Assembly (NCBI RefSeq): GCF_000378405.1
Contig: NZ_KB899636.1
Span: forward strand, 1,366,373-1,424,686
Source: Succinimonas amylolytica DSM 2873
GTDB taxonomy: Bacteria; Pseudomonadota; Gammaproteobacteria; Enterobacterales; Succinivibrionaceae
Direction of reading: 5' to 3'
Length of the DNA: 58,314 bases
In this document: piece after piece, positions 35,239 through 43,980 of the stretch
How positions within the stretch are numbered: position 1 is the first letter of the stretch
Layout: the number at the start of each line of letters is the position of its first letter
Notes under the pieces: generated by a model
What the model was told of the DNA's origin: nothing
The model's input: the letters and a program-made list of their open reading frames with translations, nothing else
Databases searched by the model: none
Translations under genes and position numbers: made by a program

Positions 35239-37242
35239 ATGATTAAACCTGGTAAATACAAGAGACAGTATTTTCTTCCGCCGGTCAGTTCTATGGACTG
35301 GGTGAAAAAGGATTATATTGAAAAGCCTCCGGTCTGGTGCTCCGTTGACCTCAGAGACGGCAACCAGGCTCTGATTGAACCTATGAGTCTCGAGGAGAAG
35401 CTGGAGTTTTTTTCATTACTGGTTCGTATCGGCTTCAAGGAGATCGAGGTCGGTTTTCCGGCAGCGTCAGAAACCGAGTTTGATTTTGCCAGGGCACTTA
35501 TTGAACGCAACATGATTCCCGAGGATGTAACCATCCAGGTTCTTACTCAGGCCCGGGAACATATTATCAGAAAAACCTTTGAAGCTGTACAGGGTGCTCC
35601 CCGGGCGGTTATTCATCTCTACAATTCCACATCGGTGGCCCAGAGAGAACAGGTGTTTAAAAAAGATCGTGAACAGGTAAAGAAGCTGGCGGTGGACGGG
35701 GCTAGGCTGTTAAAGCAGCTTGCTTCGGAAACTGATGGAAACTTTTCCTTTGAATACAGCCCGGAAAGCTTTCACGGCACAGAGGTTGACTATGCCCTGG
35801 AGGTTTGCAATGCAGTGCTGGATGTGTGGGAACCAACCCCTGATCATAAGGCCATTATCAATATTCCGGCAACTGTCGAAACTGCAATGCCCCATGTTTT
35901 TGCCTCGCAGATTGAATATCTGAGCAAGAATCTTCGGCATCGTTCCAATGTAATGCTCAGCATTCATCCTCATAACGATCGGGGAACCGGTGTCTCTGAT
36001 GCGGAAATGGGAATTCTGGCCGGTGCCGACAGAGTCGAGGGAACGCTGTTCGGAAACGGAGAACGAACCGGAAATGTGGATCTGATTACCGTGGCCATGA
36101 ATATGTTTTCCTATGGCGTAGATTCGGGACTGGACTTTTCGGAGATGCCGAAGATCCGGGAAACTTATGAGCGCTGCACCAGAATGCGGGTTTATGAACG
36201 GCAGCCCTATGCCGGTGATTTGGTATTTACCGCATTTTCCGGTTCTCACCAGGATGCTATTGCCAAGGGGATGGCCTGGAGAGAGGAGCGGCAGCTTAAT
36301 GAATGGACTGTACCATATCTTCCCATCGATCCTATGGATGTAGGGAGAACCTATGATTCTGATGTCATCAGAATTAACAGTCAGTCCGGAAAGGGCGGGG
36401 TGGCCTATATTCTCAGTCACAGCTATCACTTCACCATTCCAATGAAGATGCGTGAGCAGCTGGGATATGCGGTAAAGCAGGTTTCGGATGAAGCTCACAA
36501 GGAGCTTTCGCCGGAATGGGTTTACGAGATATTTTCTGACAACTACATTAACTGCACTCCCAATTTTACTGTGCCGGAAGTTCACTTTAAGCAGTCGGAA
36601 TGCATAATTGCCGGTGCCAGCATCAAGATTGGGGATCGGTTAACGGTGGTAAATGCCAACGGCAACGGACGTCTGGATGCTGTCAGCAATGCCATTAAGC
36701 AGTTTTTCGGGATAAGCTATGAGCTTCAGATGTACGAGGAGCACGCTCTTACTCAGGGTTCTTCTTCCAAGGCAGTGGCCTATGTAGGCGTTGCCTGCAA
36801 CGGTGAGAATTTCTTTGGCGTAGGAATTGATGATGACATCATAAAGGCCTCCATAGACGCTCTGGTGGTTGCTGTGAATAAGATTCCGGCGCTGGCTCAG
36901 AATGTTAATGAAAAGGATGAGCGGCTGATCGCGATTATGAATTTCATGCAGCTCCATTATCAGGATGTGACCCTGGAGATGCTGGCTGACGAGCTGGGGC
37001 TTTCGACTCCCTATGTATCGAAATATATTCGGGATAAGTCTGGCAAAACCTTTGGAGAGCTTCTTTCCGGAATCCGGATGAAGCGGGCCAAAACTCTTCT
37101 GAAAAATACCAACCAGACAGTGGAATCTATTGCCTCCAGCTGTGGCTATCAGAACGCCGAGCATTTCAGCAGAAGCTTTAAGAAGGCGTTTGGCATTACT
37201 CCGGCACAGTATCGCAAGGAAAGTGCTTCCCCGATAGTCTGA
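35239..37242 (+). CDS. leuA: 2-isopropylmalate synthase fused to a C-terminal AraC-type DNA-binding domain
   Basis: Residues 1-556 form a complete type-2 LeuA, which condenses 2-oxoisovalerate with acetyl-CoA in leucine synthesis: WCSVDLRDGNQALIEPM with the metal-binding Asp, EVGFPAASETEFDF, SIHPHNDRGTGVSDAEMG with the metal-binding His pair, GTLFGNGERTGNVDL, and a C-terminal allosteric domain of the kind that binds leucine (VNANGNGRLDAVSNAIKQFF ... VGIDDDIIKASIDALVVAVN). The same frame continues into residues 557-667, a full AraC/XylS double helix-turn-helix: IMNFMQLHYQDVTLEMLADELGL, GIRMKRAKTLLKNTNQTVESI split by a linker helix, and CGYQNAEHFSRSFKKAFGIT-PAQYR. Nothing separates the parts by stop or frameshift. 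It has its own AT-rich leader, GAGG ribosome site and terminator. No leuBCD genes are near. A dual enzyme/regulator is inferred, not shown. Confidence 0.93.
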   Translation: MIKPGKYKRQYFLPPVSSMDWVKKDYIEKPPVWCSVDLRDGNQALIEPMSLEEKLEFFSLLVRIGFKEIEVGFPAASETEFDFARALIERNMIPEDVTIQVLTQAREHIIRKTFEAVQGAPRAVIHLYNSTSVAQREQVFKKDREQVKKLAVDGARLLKQLASETDGNFSFEYSPESFHGTEVDYALEVCNAVLDVWEPTPDHKAIINIPATVETAMPHVFASQIEYLSKNLRHRSNVMLSIHPHNDRGTGVSDAEMGILAGADRVEGTLFGNGERTGNVDLITVAMNMFSYGVDSGLDFSEMPKIRETYERCTRMRVYERQPYAGDLVFTAFSGSHQDAIAKGMAWREERQLNEWTVPYLPIDPMDVGRTYDSDVIRINSQSGKGGVAYILSHSYHFTIPMKMREQLGYAVKQVSDEAHKELSPEWVYEIFSDNYINCTPNFTVPEVHFKQSECIIAGASIKIGDRLTVVNANGNGRLDAVSNAIKQFFGISYELQMYEEHALTQGSSSKAVAYVGVACNGENFFGVGIDDDIIKASIDALVVAVNKIPALAQNVNEKDERLIAIMNFMQLHYQDVTLEMLADELGLSTPYVSKYIRDKSGKTFGELLSGIRMKRAKTLLKNTNQTVESIASSCGYQNAEHFSRSFKKAFGITPAQYRKESASPIV

Positions 37243-37305
37243 CGGAGAGAGGTGTTTTTTAATTGCGGAGCAGGCTTTTTCTGAAAGTGCTGCCTTCCGG
37301 ATGAC

Positions 37306-37350
37306 AAGGGCGGGAAGAGTGTTCATTATCTTCCTGCCTTTCTTGTTTTT
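37306..37350 (+). terminator. Intrinsic terminator of leuA
   Basis: GGCGGGAAG and CTTCCTGCC (9 bp, one G:T pair) flank a 12-base loop and are followed by TTTCTTGTTTTT, about 65 bases after the leuA stop. Confidence 0.75.
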
Positions 37351-37583
37351 GGCAGTGCCGTGATATTCGATCAGGTGTTAACAATGAAATAATTTTGTAT
37401 GATATTATAGAAAATATACCTTAATTGCAATTTATATTATGATCTATCTCTGGTTTTGCACTTTTTAATTCCCCGTACCAGTATTCCGTCCGATAAGATT
37501 ATCAGTGAGGGCTCCGTTTTTCCGGAATGTTTTCCGATGAAGCCTGTCTTTGTTTTTATCTTTGTTATTTGGAGAATACAGTC
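37351..37583. other. AT-rich intergenic region upstream of a small gene
   Basis: A strongly AT-rich stretch (37380-37445) with several TATTAT/TATAAT-like boxes probably holds the promoter of the next gene; no single promoter stands out. No coding frame was accepted. Confidence 0.4.
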
Positions 37584-37889
37584 ATGTACACCGACAGATT
37601 TAATTATGATGATAGCTATGCCGAAGATATTTATGCCGAAGAAAACCCCCGGAAAAGGTCTGTTCGGAATTCATTTCCGGTAAGCTACGCAGTATTCAGT
37701 TATCTGAGAGCCTGTCATTTCAGCAGGAAGGCTTCTCATGAGCTTCTGGGAGTCATAAGTGATGACGGAAGCAAGTGGACTCTGAGAGGCTGTATTCGTA
37801 ACGGTTTTTACCGGCGCAAGCTGTCTCGGCAGATGAGAAATTCCTTCCGTGCCTCAAAAGCTCTGTCGGAGTCTCGTTTTCAGGCCTGA
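37584..37889 (+). CDS. Small basic protein, unknown function
   Basis: The 101-residue protein starts MYTDRFNYDDSYAEDIYAEEN, an acidic tyrosine-rich N-terminus, and turns strongly basic afterwards (RKRSVRNSFPVSYAVF, FYRRKLSRQMRNSFRASKAL). No signal peptide or membrane helix is visible. GGAG lies nine bases before the ATG and a symmetric terminator follows, which supports a real gene. I recognise no family. Confidence 0.5.
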   Translation: MYTDRFNYDDSYAEDIYAEENPRKRSVRNSFPVSYAVFSYLRACHFSRKASHELLGVISDDGSKWTLRGCIRNGFYRRKLSRQMRNSFRASKALSESRFQA

Positions 37890-37942
37890 CGGGCTGTTCC
37901 TTGTTCCTGTTCCGGTATTCTGAGTAAACTCCGGAAGATAAA

Positions 37943-37968
37943 AAAAGAGAAGCATCGGCTTCTCTTTT
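37943..37968. terminator. Bidirectional intrinsic terminator
   Basis: AAAAGAGAAGC and GCTTCTCTTTT form a perfect 11-bp stem with an ATCG loop, giving a T-tract on both strands. It serves the convergent small basic gene and dedA. Confidence 0.85.
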
Positions 37969-38037
37969 CATTTGTCTGCCTTGTCATGCCGGGAGTCCGT
38001 TACCTTGGCGTATTCCCCGGTATTTACAGCTGATCTG

Positions 38038-38712
38038 CTAGCGTAATTTTTTTTGATCCGCCGCCTCTTTAGCAGCCTGTTTTCTGCTGATGTATCCTCT
38101 TATCCAGTGCTTGCCCCATAAAAATAGGAAAAAAATGATAATGGTGGCAATGATGATGTGCATAACATTCTGGCCGGTTTTTACCTTCACCAGAAGCTCC
38201 GGAATCTGGTTTGCAAAGTAATACCCCAGGTATACCCATATCGGTACCGATATGAGAGCGGCAAATCCATCCATTAAAAGAAAGTGGATAAAGGGTATAC
38301 GGCGGCTCATGCCGGATACCATAAAGATGGGAGCCCGGAGTCCCGGCATGAAGCGGGCCGCAAAAAGTACCCAGATGCCGTATTTGGCGAACTGTCTCTG
38401 GACCTGGGCGAACCTCCTGGGGGAGAGAATTTTTCTGATAGGCTTGAATTTCTGAATCTTGTACCCGAATATTTTTCCGGCCAGGTAGATAATGGAATCG
38501 CCAAGGAGCACTCCGGTGAAACAGACAGCCAGCATCAGGTGGGGGTTTGTGGCGCCGAGACCGGAAACCAGTCCTCCGGCCACAAGAGTGATATCTTCGG
38601 GGACCGGAAGGCCAAAACCGCACAGTATAAGGATGCCAAAGGCGTACAGATAGTTGTACCAGCCCTGGTCGCAGAGAGTGCTTTGAACCCAGAGAAATAT
38701 TTTTTCAGCCAT
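38038..38712 (-). CDS. DedA family membrane protein
   Basis: DedA proteins are inner-membrane proteins required for envelope integrity and proton-motive-force homeostasis; some members are undecaprenyl-phosphate or phospholipid flippases. The 224-residue protein shows GFGLPVPEDITLVAGG with the acidic membrane residues (family form E-x-x-x-P-x-P-x-E), GDSIIYLAGKIFG and the hallmark FAARFMPGLRAPIFMVSGMS with both conserved arginines. I start at MAEKIFL, preceded by AAGGA; a frame 22 codons longer lacks family similarity. The specific substrate is unknown. Confidence 0.9.
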   Translation of the reverse strand: MAEKIFLWVQSTLCDQGWYNYLYAFGILILCGFGLPVPEDITLVAGGLVSGLGATNPHLMLAVCFTGVLLGDSIIYLAGKIFGYKIQKFKPIRKILSPRRFAQVQRQFAKYGIWVLFAARFMPGLRAPIFMVSGMSRRIPFIHFLLMDGFAALISVPIWVYLGYYFANQIPELLVKVKTGQNVMHIIIATIIIFFLFLWGKHWIRGYISRKQAAKEAADQKKLR

Positions 38713-38819
38713 AAAATAGATTTCCTTATTATTTTTGTCTTTTCGTTCTTCCGGAAAGAAGGCATCCCAATCTGACAATGCTTAAAAACGAAACAGAAAA
38801 TACAGTGATGTTTTTTATT

Positions 38820-39290
38820 CTACTGATCCTGCGCTCCCGCAAAACCGTTCTGCCGCCATGCCTCGTAAATAAAAATGGCAACGCTGTTGGAGAGATTCAT
38901 GCACCGGCTGCCGGGAACCATGGGAATACGCACCTTCTGTTCCGGAGGCAATGCTGAGGTATAGTACTCAGGAAGTCCGGCGGTTTCCTTTCCGAATATG
39001 AGTACATCGCCGTCCTGAAAATGGCATTCGTCAGGCCGCATATGTCCTTTGGTGGTGCAGGCATAGATCCGGTGCCCCTTGAAAAATTCGAGACACTCCT
39101 CCAGGTTGTGATGGTATTTGATGTTTACGAATTCGTGATAATCCAGTCCGGCCCTGAGCAGTCTCCGGTCATCCATTATAAAACCGGCAGGTTCCACAAT
39201 ATGGAGACTCGTTCCGGTGTTGGCGCAAAGCCTGATGATATTGCCGGTATTTGAGGGGATTTCCGGCTGAAAAAGAACCACATTTAGCAT
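38820..39290 (-). CDS. trmL: tRNA (cytidine/uridine-34-2'-O)-methyltransferase TrmL
   Basis: TrmL is a SPOUT methyltransferase that modifies the wobble nucleotide of tRNA-Leu isoacceptors. The 156-residue protein is full length and shows FQPEIPSNTGNIIRLCANTG, PAGF(I)MDDRRLLRAGLDY, LIFGKETAGLPEYY and the knot-forming VRIPMVPGSRCMNLSNSVAIFIYEAW. It lies upstream of dedA on the same strand with a 107-base gap. Confidence 0.94.
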   Translation of the reverse strand: MLNVVLFQPEIPSNTGNIIRLCANTGTSLHIVEPAGFIMDDRRLLRAGLDYHEFVNIKYHHNLEECLEFFKGHRIYACTTKGHMRPDECHFQDGDVLIFGKETAGLPEYYTSALPPEQKVRIPMVPGSRCMNLSNSVAIFIYEAWRQNGFAGAQDQ

Positions 39291-39440
39291 TCGAAAAGAA
39301 TACTCCCTGTACCTGTTACGATATCAGTAATTATAACCTTAAAACAGCTTATGATTCAGAAATTATATCTGTCTGGAGGATGCCGGGGGGTGGAGGAGCG
39401 GATATAATTCCCTGGTGCTGATGTTTTAAGGAGAGCTGTC

Positions 39441-40367
39441 GTGGATAAGGAACGCTATATTGTTGCAGCCGGAGAAATCGTTGTGGATAACTTTGCCGGA
39501 AAACTATGTCCCGGAGGAGCACCGGCAAATTTTGCGTGGCATGCCCGAATTTTTGGCAGAAAATCCCTGATGATCAGCGCTGTTGGTAATGATCATCTGG
39601 GAGATCTTATCAGAAGGCACTGTGCCGGCGGCCCGGAAATCATGCTGCAGCAGTCTTCATATCCTACGGGAGAGGTTCTGGTATCGTGCTCGGGTTCTCA
39701 GGCAAGCTACCGGATTCTGGAGGATCGGGCCTGGGATCATCTGGAGATGCTTCCGGAAACCGCAGAGGTGCTTAGAAATGCCATGGTGTTTTCCTTCGGT
39801 ACGCTTATTGCCAGAAGTCCCTGTTCCCGGAGCTTTCTGAAAAAAGCCTGGGAGCTTCTTCCTGCTGACTGTATGCGGTTCTGCGACCTGAATTTCAGAG
39901 AGCATTTTTATTCCCGGGAGCTTCTCGAGGAGATTTTTGCAGCCAGCAGGCTCGTCAAGCTGAACGATGCGGAGCTGGATGTGCTTGTGCAGCTGTTCGG
40001 AATACCTGCCGGATCTTCAGAGCTCCGGCTGACCTGGCTTAAGGAACGGTTTCGGCTTCAGGGGATTATTCTTACCATGGGCGAACGAGGCTCCCTGGTC
40101 ATAGAAAACGGTGAAGTTTCGGCACTGCCGGCACTTGAAGCTGCGGTTCGCGATACGGTGGGAGCCGGAGATGCCTTCGGAGCGGTTTATGCGGCCTCCA
40201 GACTGGAGGGCTTTTCTCCGTACGAGAGCCATATTCTGGCAAGATTCCACGCTCGCCGGGTGGTGGAAAACCCGGGAGCCTGGCTTCCGGCAGGGATATC
40301 CTGGCTGCTGGACAGAAAAAAAGCGGGAGAAATAATCTCCCGTGCTATGAACGGTGTTCCGTCCTGA
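39441..40367 (+). CDS. PfkB-family carbohydrate kinase (fructokinase-like)
   Basis: This ribokinase-superfamily enzyme phosphorylates a sugar or nucleoside. The 308-residue protein has the N-terminal GGAPANFAWHARIFGRKSLMISAVGNDHLGD and the C-terminal signature RDTVGAGDAFGAVYAA, whose Asp is the catalytic base; GEIVVDNF resembles fructokinases (GE-x-L-x-D). The GTG start is supported by AAGGAG eight bases upstream. Substrate is not certain. It converges on trxB, with only 17 bases between stop codons. Confidence 0.88.
   Translation: MDKERYIVAAGEIVVDNFAGKLCPGGAPANFAWHARIFGRKSLMISAVGNDHLGDLIRRHCAGGPEIMLQQSSYPTGEVLVSCSGSQASYRILEDRAWDHLEMLPETAEVLRNAMVFSFGTLIARSPCSRSFLKKAWELLPADCMRFCDLNFREHFYSRELLEEIFAASRLVKLNDAELDVLVQLFGIPAGSSELRLTWLKERFRLQGIILTMGERGSLVIENGEVSALPALEAAVRDTVGAGDAFGAVYAASRLEGFSPYESHILARFHARRVVENPGAWLPAGISWLLDRKKAGEIISRAMNGVPS
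40315..40342 (-). terminator. Terminator of trxB located inside the pfkB-family gene
   Basis: On the minus strand CGGGAGA, a 5-base loop and TCTCCCG are followed by GC and seven T residues. It is 43 bases beyond the trxB stop codon and within the last 55 bases of the opposite coding region. Confidence 0.75.
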
Positions 40368-40384
40368 GAGGGAAGTTTGCTGTT

Positions 40385-41326
40385 CTAAATAGCTCCTGCT
40401 TCCTTCAGGTACCTTGCGGCATCCTGGGCGGCCATGCAGCCGGTACCGGCAGATGTAATAGCCTGGCGGTAAACCGGATCCTGCACATCTCCGGCGGCGA
40501 ATACTCCTGGAATGCTGGTACCGGTTCGGTAGCAGCTGTTACCGGTTTTGATGATACCGTGATCCATTTCCAGCATCCCTTCAAAGAGGGTACTGTTGGG
40601 GATATGTCCGATGGCAACAAAAACCCCGGTTACCGGAAGCTCTTTCGTGCTGCCGTCCTTAAAGCTTACCCGCACTCCTGAGACTCCGCTCATCTCGTCG
40701 CCAAGAATTTCCGTTACTCCGGCATTGAGAACCAGGGTGATTTTTCCTTCCTGGACTTTTTCATGGATCCTGTCCGTAAGAGTCTGTTCTGCCCGGAATT
40801 CATCGCGGCGGTGGACAAGGTACACATGTTTCGCCAGATTAGCCAGATACAGGGCGTCGGAAAGGGCAGTGTTGCCGCCGCCGATCACAGCAGTGTTTTG
40901 GTCTCTGTAGAAGAAGCCGTCGCAGGTGGCACAGGCGCTTACCCCATTGCCCCGGAATTTTTCCTCGGAGGGGATTCCCAGCCATTTCGGATTTGCCCCG
41001 GTGGCGATAATGATTGTATCAGCCCTGTAGGTTTCGTTTTCGCTTTTGAGGGTAAAGGGGCGTTCCGAGAGATCCGCTGAAACGATAGAATCGGATATGA
41101 AATTCACTCCCAGAGATTTTGCGTGATCCATCAGTTTATCCATGAGATCAAAGCCTGAAACGGACTTCTCTCCTGGCCAGTTTTCGATAGCGGCGGTTTT
41201 GGTGAGCTGTCCTCCCTGCACCGGGCCGGAAATGAGTAGCGGCTCAAGTCCGGCTCTGGCGGCGTATATTCCGGCGGTGCATCCGGCAGGGCCGGAGCCC
41301 AGAATGATAATTTTTCCTGATTTCAT
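40385..41326 (-). CDS. trxB: Thioredoxin-disulfide reductase
   Basis: TrxB transfers electrons from NADPH through FAD to thioredoxin. The 313-residue protein has the FAD motif LGSGPAGCTAGIYAARAGL, QGGQLTKTAAIENWPG, the redox-active CATC (SACATCDGFFYRD), the NADP motif VIGGGNTALSDALYLA, HRRDEFRA and the C-terminal FAD motif PGVFAAGDVQD. AGGAAACAGG precedes the chosen ATG; a longer frame exists but is not family-like. Confidence 0.96.
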   Translation of the reverse strand: MKSGKIIILGSGPAGCTAGIYAARAGLEPLLISGPVQGGQLTKTAAIENWPGEKSVSGFDLMDKLMDHAKSLGVNFISDSIVSADLSERPFTLKSENETYRADTIIIATGANPKWLGIPSEEKFRGNGVSACATCDGFFYRDQNTAVIGGGNTALSDALYLANLAKHVYLVHRRDEFRAEQTLTDRIHEKVQEGKITLVLNAGVTEILGDEMSGVSGVRVSFKDGSTKELPVTGVFVAIGHIPNSTLFEGMLEMDHGIIKTGNSCYRTGTSIPGVFAAGDVQDPVYRQAITSAGTGCMAAQDAARYLKEAGAI

Positions 41327-41593
41327 AACCTGTTTCCTGCTGTTTCTTCGGAGTCTGTGTCCTGTATTTGCGGTACGTTCCACATAATATCATGATACCT
41401 GAAGATGGTGGAGGATATTCATTATTGAGTAAATGATTTCAAGGAATTCGCTCCAGAAAAAGTGAGCGGGCGGAGGGAGTTTCCGAAAAGGATCTATTTC
41501 AAATTACCAGAATCAGGTTGTCCAGGCACTGACTTGAAAGGCTAGCTAAACAGATATCAGCTAAGGGAGGATACGGTATCAGGAATTATCGGG

Positions 41594-41633
41594 AACAAAA
41601 GCATTCCGGAGGTTAATGTCCTGTCCGGAATGC
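41594..41633 (-). terminator. Intrinsic terminator of the EF-hand gene
   Basis: On the minus strand GCATTCCGGA and TCCGGAATGC form a perfect 10-bp stem with a 13-base loop, followed by TTTTGTT, about 33 bases after the stop codon. The adjoining 41327-41593 is the trxB upstream region and contains no gene. Confidence 0.8.
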
Positions 41634-41665
41634 CATGCGGCAACCGCTTTCAGCCGGAAAAGCTG

Positions 41666-42448
41666 TTAGATTTCATCAGTGGTGTCGTCATCTTCGCTGT
41701 CATCATCAGATTCCGGAGCTGTATCATTCCTGGGATCCTTCCACTTTGGGGCGTTTTTCAGCATTTCCTGAGTGATAACGGAGCTGTATTCCATAAAGGT
41801 AATCACGCCGTCTTTGTTCAGATCTGCCTGCGGGAGAGCAGCAACAATCTTTTCCTGACATTCAATACATTTCCGGGCTTCGGTCAGAAACGTTTCGTAT
41901 TCCTTCTGACTTAGCCGCATATCCCGATCCTCGTCAAAGTGGAACAGCACCTCTACAACCGGGTTTCCCGGATGGAAGCCGTGATGTCCGTGGCGTGGGC
42001 CGTGATGCGGTTTGTGTCCGGGGCCATGATGAGCATTTCCGTGGGGCTTATGGTGATTGGGTTTTTCATGGGCGTGGCCGTTTTTGCGATCTTCGTGTTT
42101 GCCATGACCGTTGGGCTTCGGCGGAAGCGGCGGTGGCGGCAGTATCCCGGCAAGTTCGTCCAGTGTTATAAAGCCGTTTTTGTCGGTATCGGCGGTTTTG
42201 AAATCCTTGAGCCTGTTTTTCTGAACTACGATATCGCCGTTAAGAGTTTTTACTGCTTCGCCAAGTTCGGTCGGGGACAGGGTTTTGCTGTGGTCGGCAT
42301 CAGCATGGCGAAATTCTCCATGAAAATTTACCGTGCAGGGAAAACCGGGATGAAAAGGCCCCTTGTGGCCAGGGAAACCTGGAGCGGCAAAGACAGTGCC
42401 TGCAGTGCATGCCAGCAGCGTGATGACGGCGATGGTTGCATTTTTCAT
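41666..42448 (-). CDS. Exported His-rich EF-hand protein
   Basis: The 260-residue protein has a signal peptide (MKNATIAVITLLACTAGTVFA) and four EF-hand-like loops: DADHSKTLSPTE, DTDKNGFITLDE, DEDRDMRLSQKE and DLNKDGVITFME. Loops 2 and 4 are textbook Ca-binding loops. Between pairs lies a Pro-rich and extremely His-rich linker of about 60 residues (repeats of HGH, HHGP, HKPH). The protein ends in a short acidic tail (DDDSEDDDT). Calcium binding by the loops and transition-metal (Zn/Ni/Cu) binding by the His tract are likely by composition. Location should be periplasmic or extracellular. It is monocistronic with its own terminator. Confidence 0.82.
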   Translation of the reverse strand: MKNATIAVITLLACTAGTVFAAPGFPGHKGPFHPGFPCTVNFHGEFRHADADHSKTLSPTELGEAVKTLNGDIVVQKNRLKDFKTADTDKNGFITLDELAGILPPPPLPPKPNGHGKHEDRKNGHAHEKPNHHKPHGNAHHGPGHKPHHGPRHGHHGFHPGNPVVEVLFHFDEDRDMRLSQKEYETFLTEARKCIECQEKIVAALPQADLNKDGVITFMEYSSVITQEMLKNAPKWKDPRNDTAPESDDDSEDDDTTDEI

Positions 42449-43249
42449 GTTGAGATCCTTACTTGAATGATTAAAAGAAATCGTTTTCTGTGATTACCAT
42501 TGTAGCCTTTTTTATCAGGATAATCTTTATCATTGAGTCAGAATATGTTTCAAATTATTTCATCTTCACTCTTATGTCGATTTCCAGGGCATTGCCTGCT
42601 CAGGAATAGTATTTCTTCTTCCATTAGACATGGATTTATCTTTCTGCAGCAGCTTATACAGCCTGCTCCTGCTATGACAGCAGGGGACAGATAGATTTGA
42701 TTTTCAGACATCACAAAAGCAATGAGCAGCTAACGAACAAGCTGATACACCAAAACGAAAAGATGATGTCCCGAAAGAATTCAGGGCAAAACGATGTTGT
42801 ACAAAATCCGAAAATGGCAAGAGTCTACCCCAGAAAAATACCCAGTCAAGTGGAGACTGCTGCTAAGTAGCAACGCACCAGGGGATGACAGGGAAAATAT
42901 TACCAGGATTGATTTAAGCAAACCAAAGATGTCAAGGGGCTGTGGGAGTAAAAGGGAGTAAAAAGTATTTTGTGCATAGTTTCATAATTTGGGAAACTTT
43001 TACTCATCTGCGAAATGTAGTTTTTTCAGCCGTTTTATTATTTGTCAGTATTTCTTTGCCGTTGTATGACGATATTCTGGAATATTTTTCTGTCAGTGTC
43101 CTTGGTTCTCTGGAATTACCTTGGTGAGAACCGGAATCTTTTTAATTCGTGACCGATTTCCTGTTATCCGACGCTGTTTTCCGTTGTTTTAGCGGAAAAC
43201 GTAACATAAGATTGTTTCAGGAAAAAATATAGTCAGGGAGAGTGTTCAA
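42449..43249. other. 800-bp intergenic region, no convincing gene
   Basis: The region lies between the divergent EF-hand and lrp genes. Only short frames occur, none with a ribosome site or recognisable domain. A perfect 8-bp hairpin (GTTTTCCG / CGGAAAAC, 43176-43200) stands in the presumed lrp leader. The middle part (42700-42960) is purine-rich on the plus strand and unlike its surroundings; it could be a remnant of acquired DNA. Confidence 0.45.
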
Positions 43250-43771
43250 ATGCAAAAGGAAGAAACAGCCGGTTCTCAGAGAATTCTGGACAAGATTGAC
43301 AAGAATATCCTTTCCGAGCTTCAGAAGGATGGCAGGATTTCAAATTCCGACCTGTCGAAAAGGGTTGGTCTTAGTGCCACTCCGTGTCTTGAAAGGGTAC
43401 GCCGGCTGGAGCGTGAAGGATATATCAGAGGATACAAGGCTATTCTGAACCCGGAAAAGCTGGGGGCAGGGCTACTGGTTTTTGTGGAGATAACCCTTAA
43501 TAAAAGTCAGCCTGATGTTTTTGAGCAGTTCAACAGGGCGGTGCAGAATCTTCCGGATCTTCAGGAATGTCATCTGGTTTCCGGAAATTTCGATTACCTT
43601 CTTAAGGCTCGGGTTTCTGACATGACTGCCTACCGCAGGCTTTTGAGCGATACTATTTTGCGTCTGCCGTGTGTTAACGATACTCATACCTATGTGGTGA
43701 TGGAGGAAGTAAAGTGCACTGCCGATATCATTGTCAGAAAAGGGGAATCCACTCATCTGCAGGGATCCTGA
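43250..43771 (+). CDS. lrp: Leucine-responsive regulatory protein Lrp
   Basis: Lrp is a global amino-acid-responsive transcription factor. The 173-residue protein aligns over the whole length: LDKIDKNILSELQKDGRISNSDLSKRVGLS is the winged helix-turn-helix, CLERVRRLEREGYIRGYKAILNPEKLG the linker, and EITLNKSQPDVFEQFNRAV to the end the RAM ligand-binding domain. AGGGAGAG precedes the ATG. Its position just upstream of ftsK is that of E. coli and supports the identification over other AsnC-family members. Confidence 0.93.
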   Translation: MQKEETAGSQRILDKIDKNILSELQKDGRISNSDLSKRVGLSATPCLERVRRLEREGYIRGYKAILNPEKLGAGLLVFVEITLNKSQPDVFEQFNRAVQNLPDLQECHLVSGNFDYLLKARVSDMTAYRRLLSDTILRLPCVNDTHTYVVMEEVKCTADIIVRKGESTHLQGS

Positions 43772-43900
43772 TTTATGATGTTTAATGAAAAACGACAGTG
43801 TAGCTAACGGGGATGTCGCGGCTTGTTTCCTGCTTTGCTTTAGAGATATCTTCTCATCCCTGGAGAACTCACGGATCTTGGGATTTTCCGAAATCCTTTT

Positions 43901-43929
43901 TTGTGTTTTCAATGTCGATATTTTATAAT
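43901..43929 (+). promoter_or_regulatory. Sigma-70 promoter upstream of ftsK
   Basis: TTGTGT and a perfect TATAAT are exactly 17 bases apart in the lrp-ftsK gap. The expected start site (about 43936) is only 25 bases before a terminator hairpin, so transcripts from here must read through it to reach ftsK. Confidence 0.6.
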
Positions 43930-43960
43930 TACCGCCGTGAAAGAATAAAGTACATATTTT

Positions 43961-43980
43961 CCCCGTTTATCGGGGTTTTT
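43961..43980 (+). terminator. Intrinsic terminator between lrp and ftsK
   Basis: CCCCG, TTTAT loop, CGGGG and five T residues. It ends about 30 bases before the ftsK start. It can serve as the lrp terminator and, for the promoter just upstream of it, as an attenuator. Confidence 0.7.

Noticed and set aside
42942..43127. 61-codon frame upstream of lrp with a hydrophobic middle
   Set aside because: AT-rich intergenic sequence produces such frames; no good start site or neighbour supports it.
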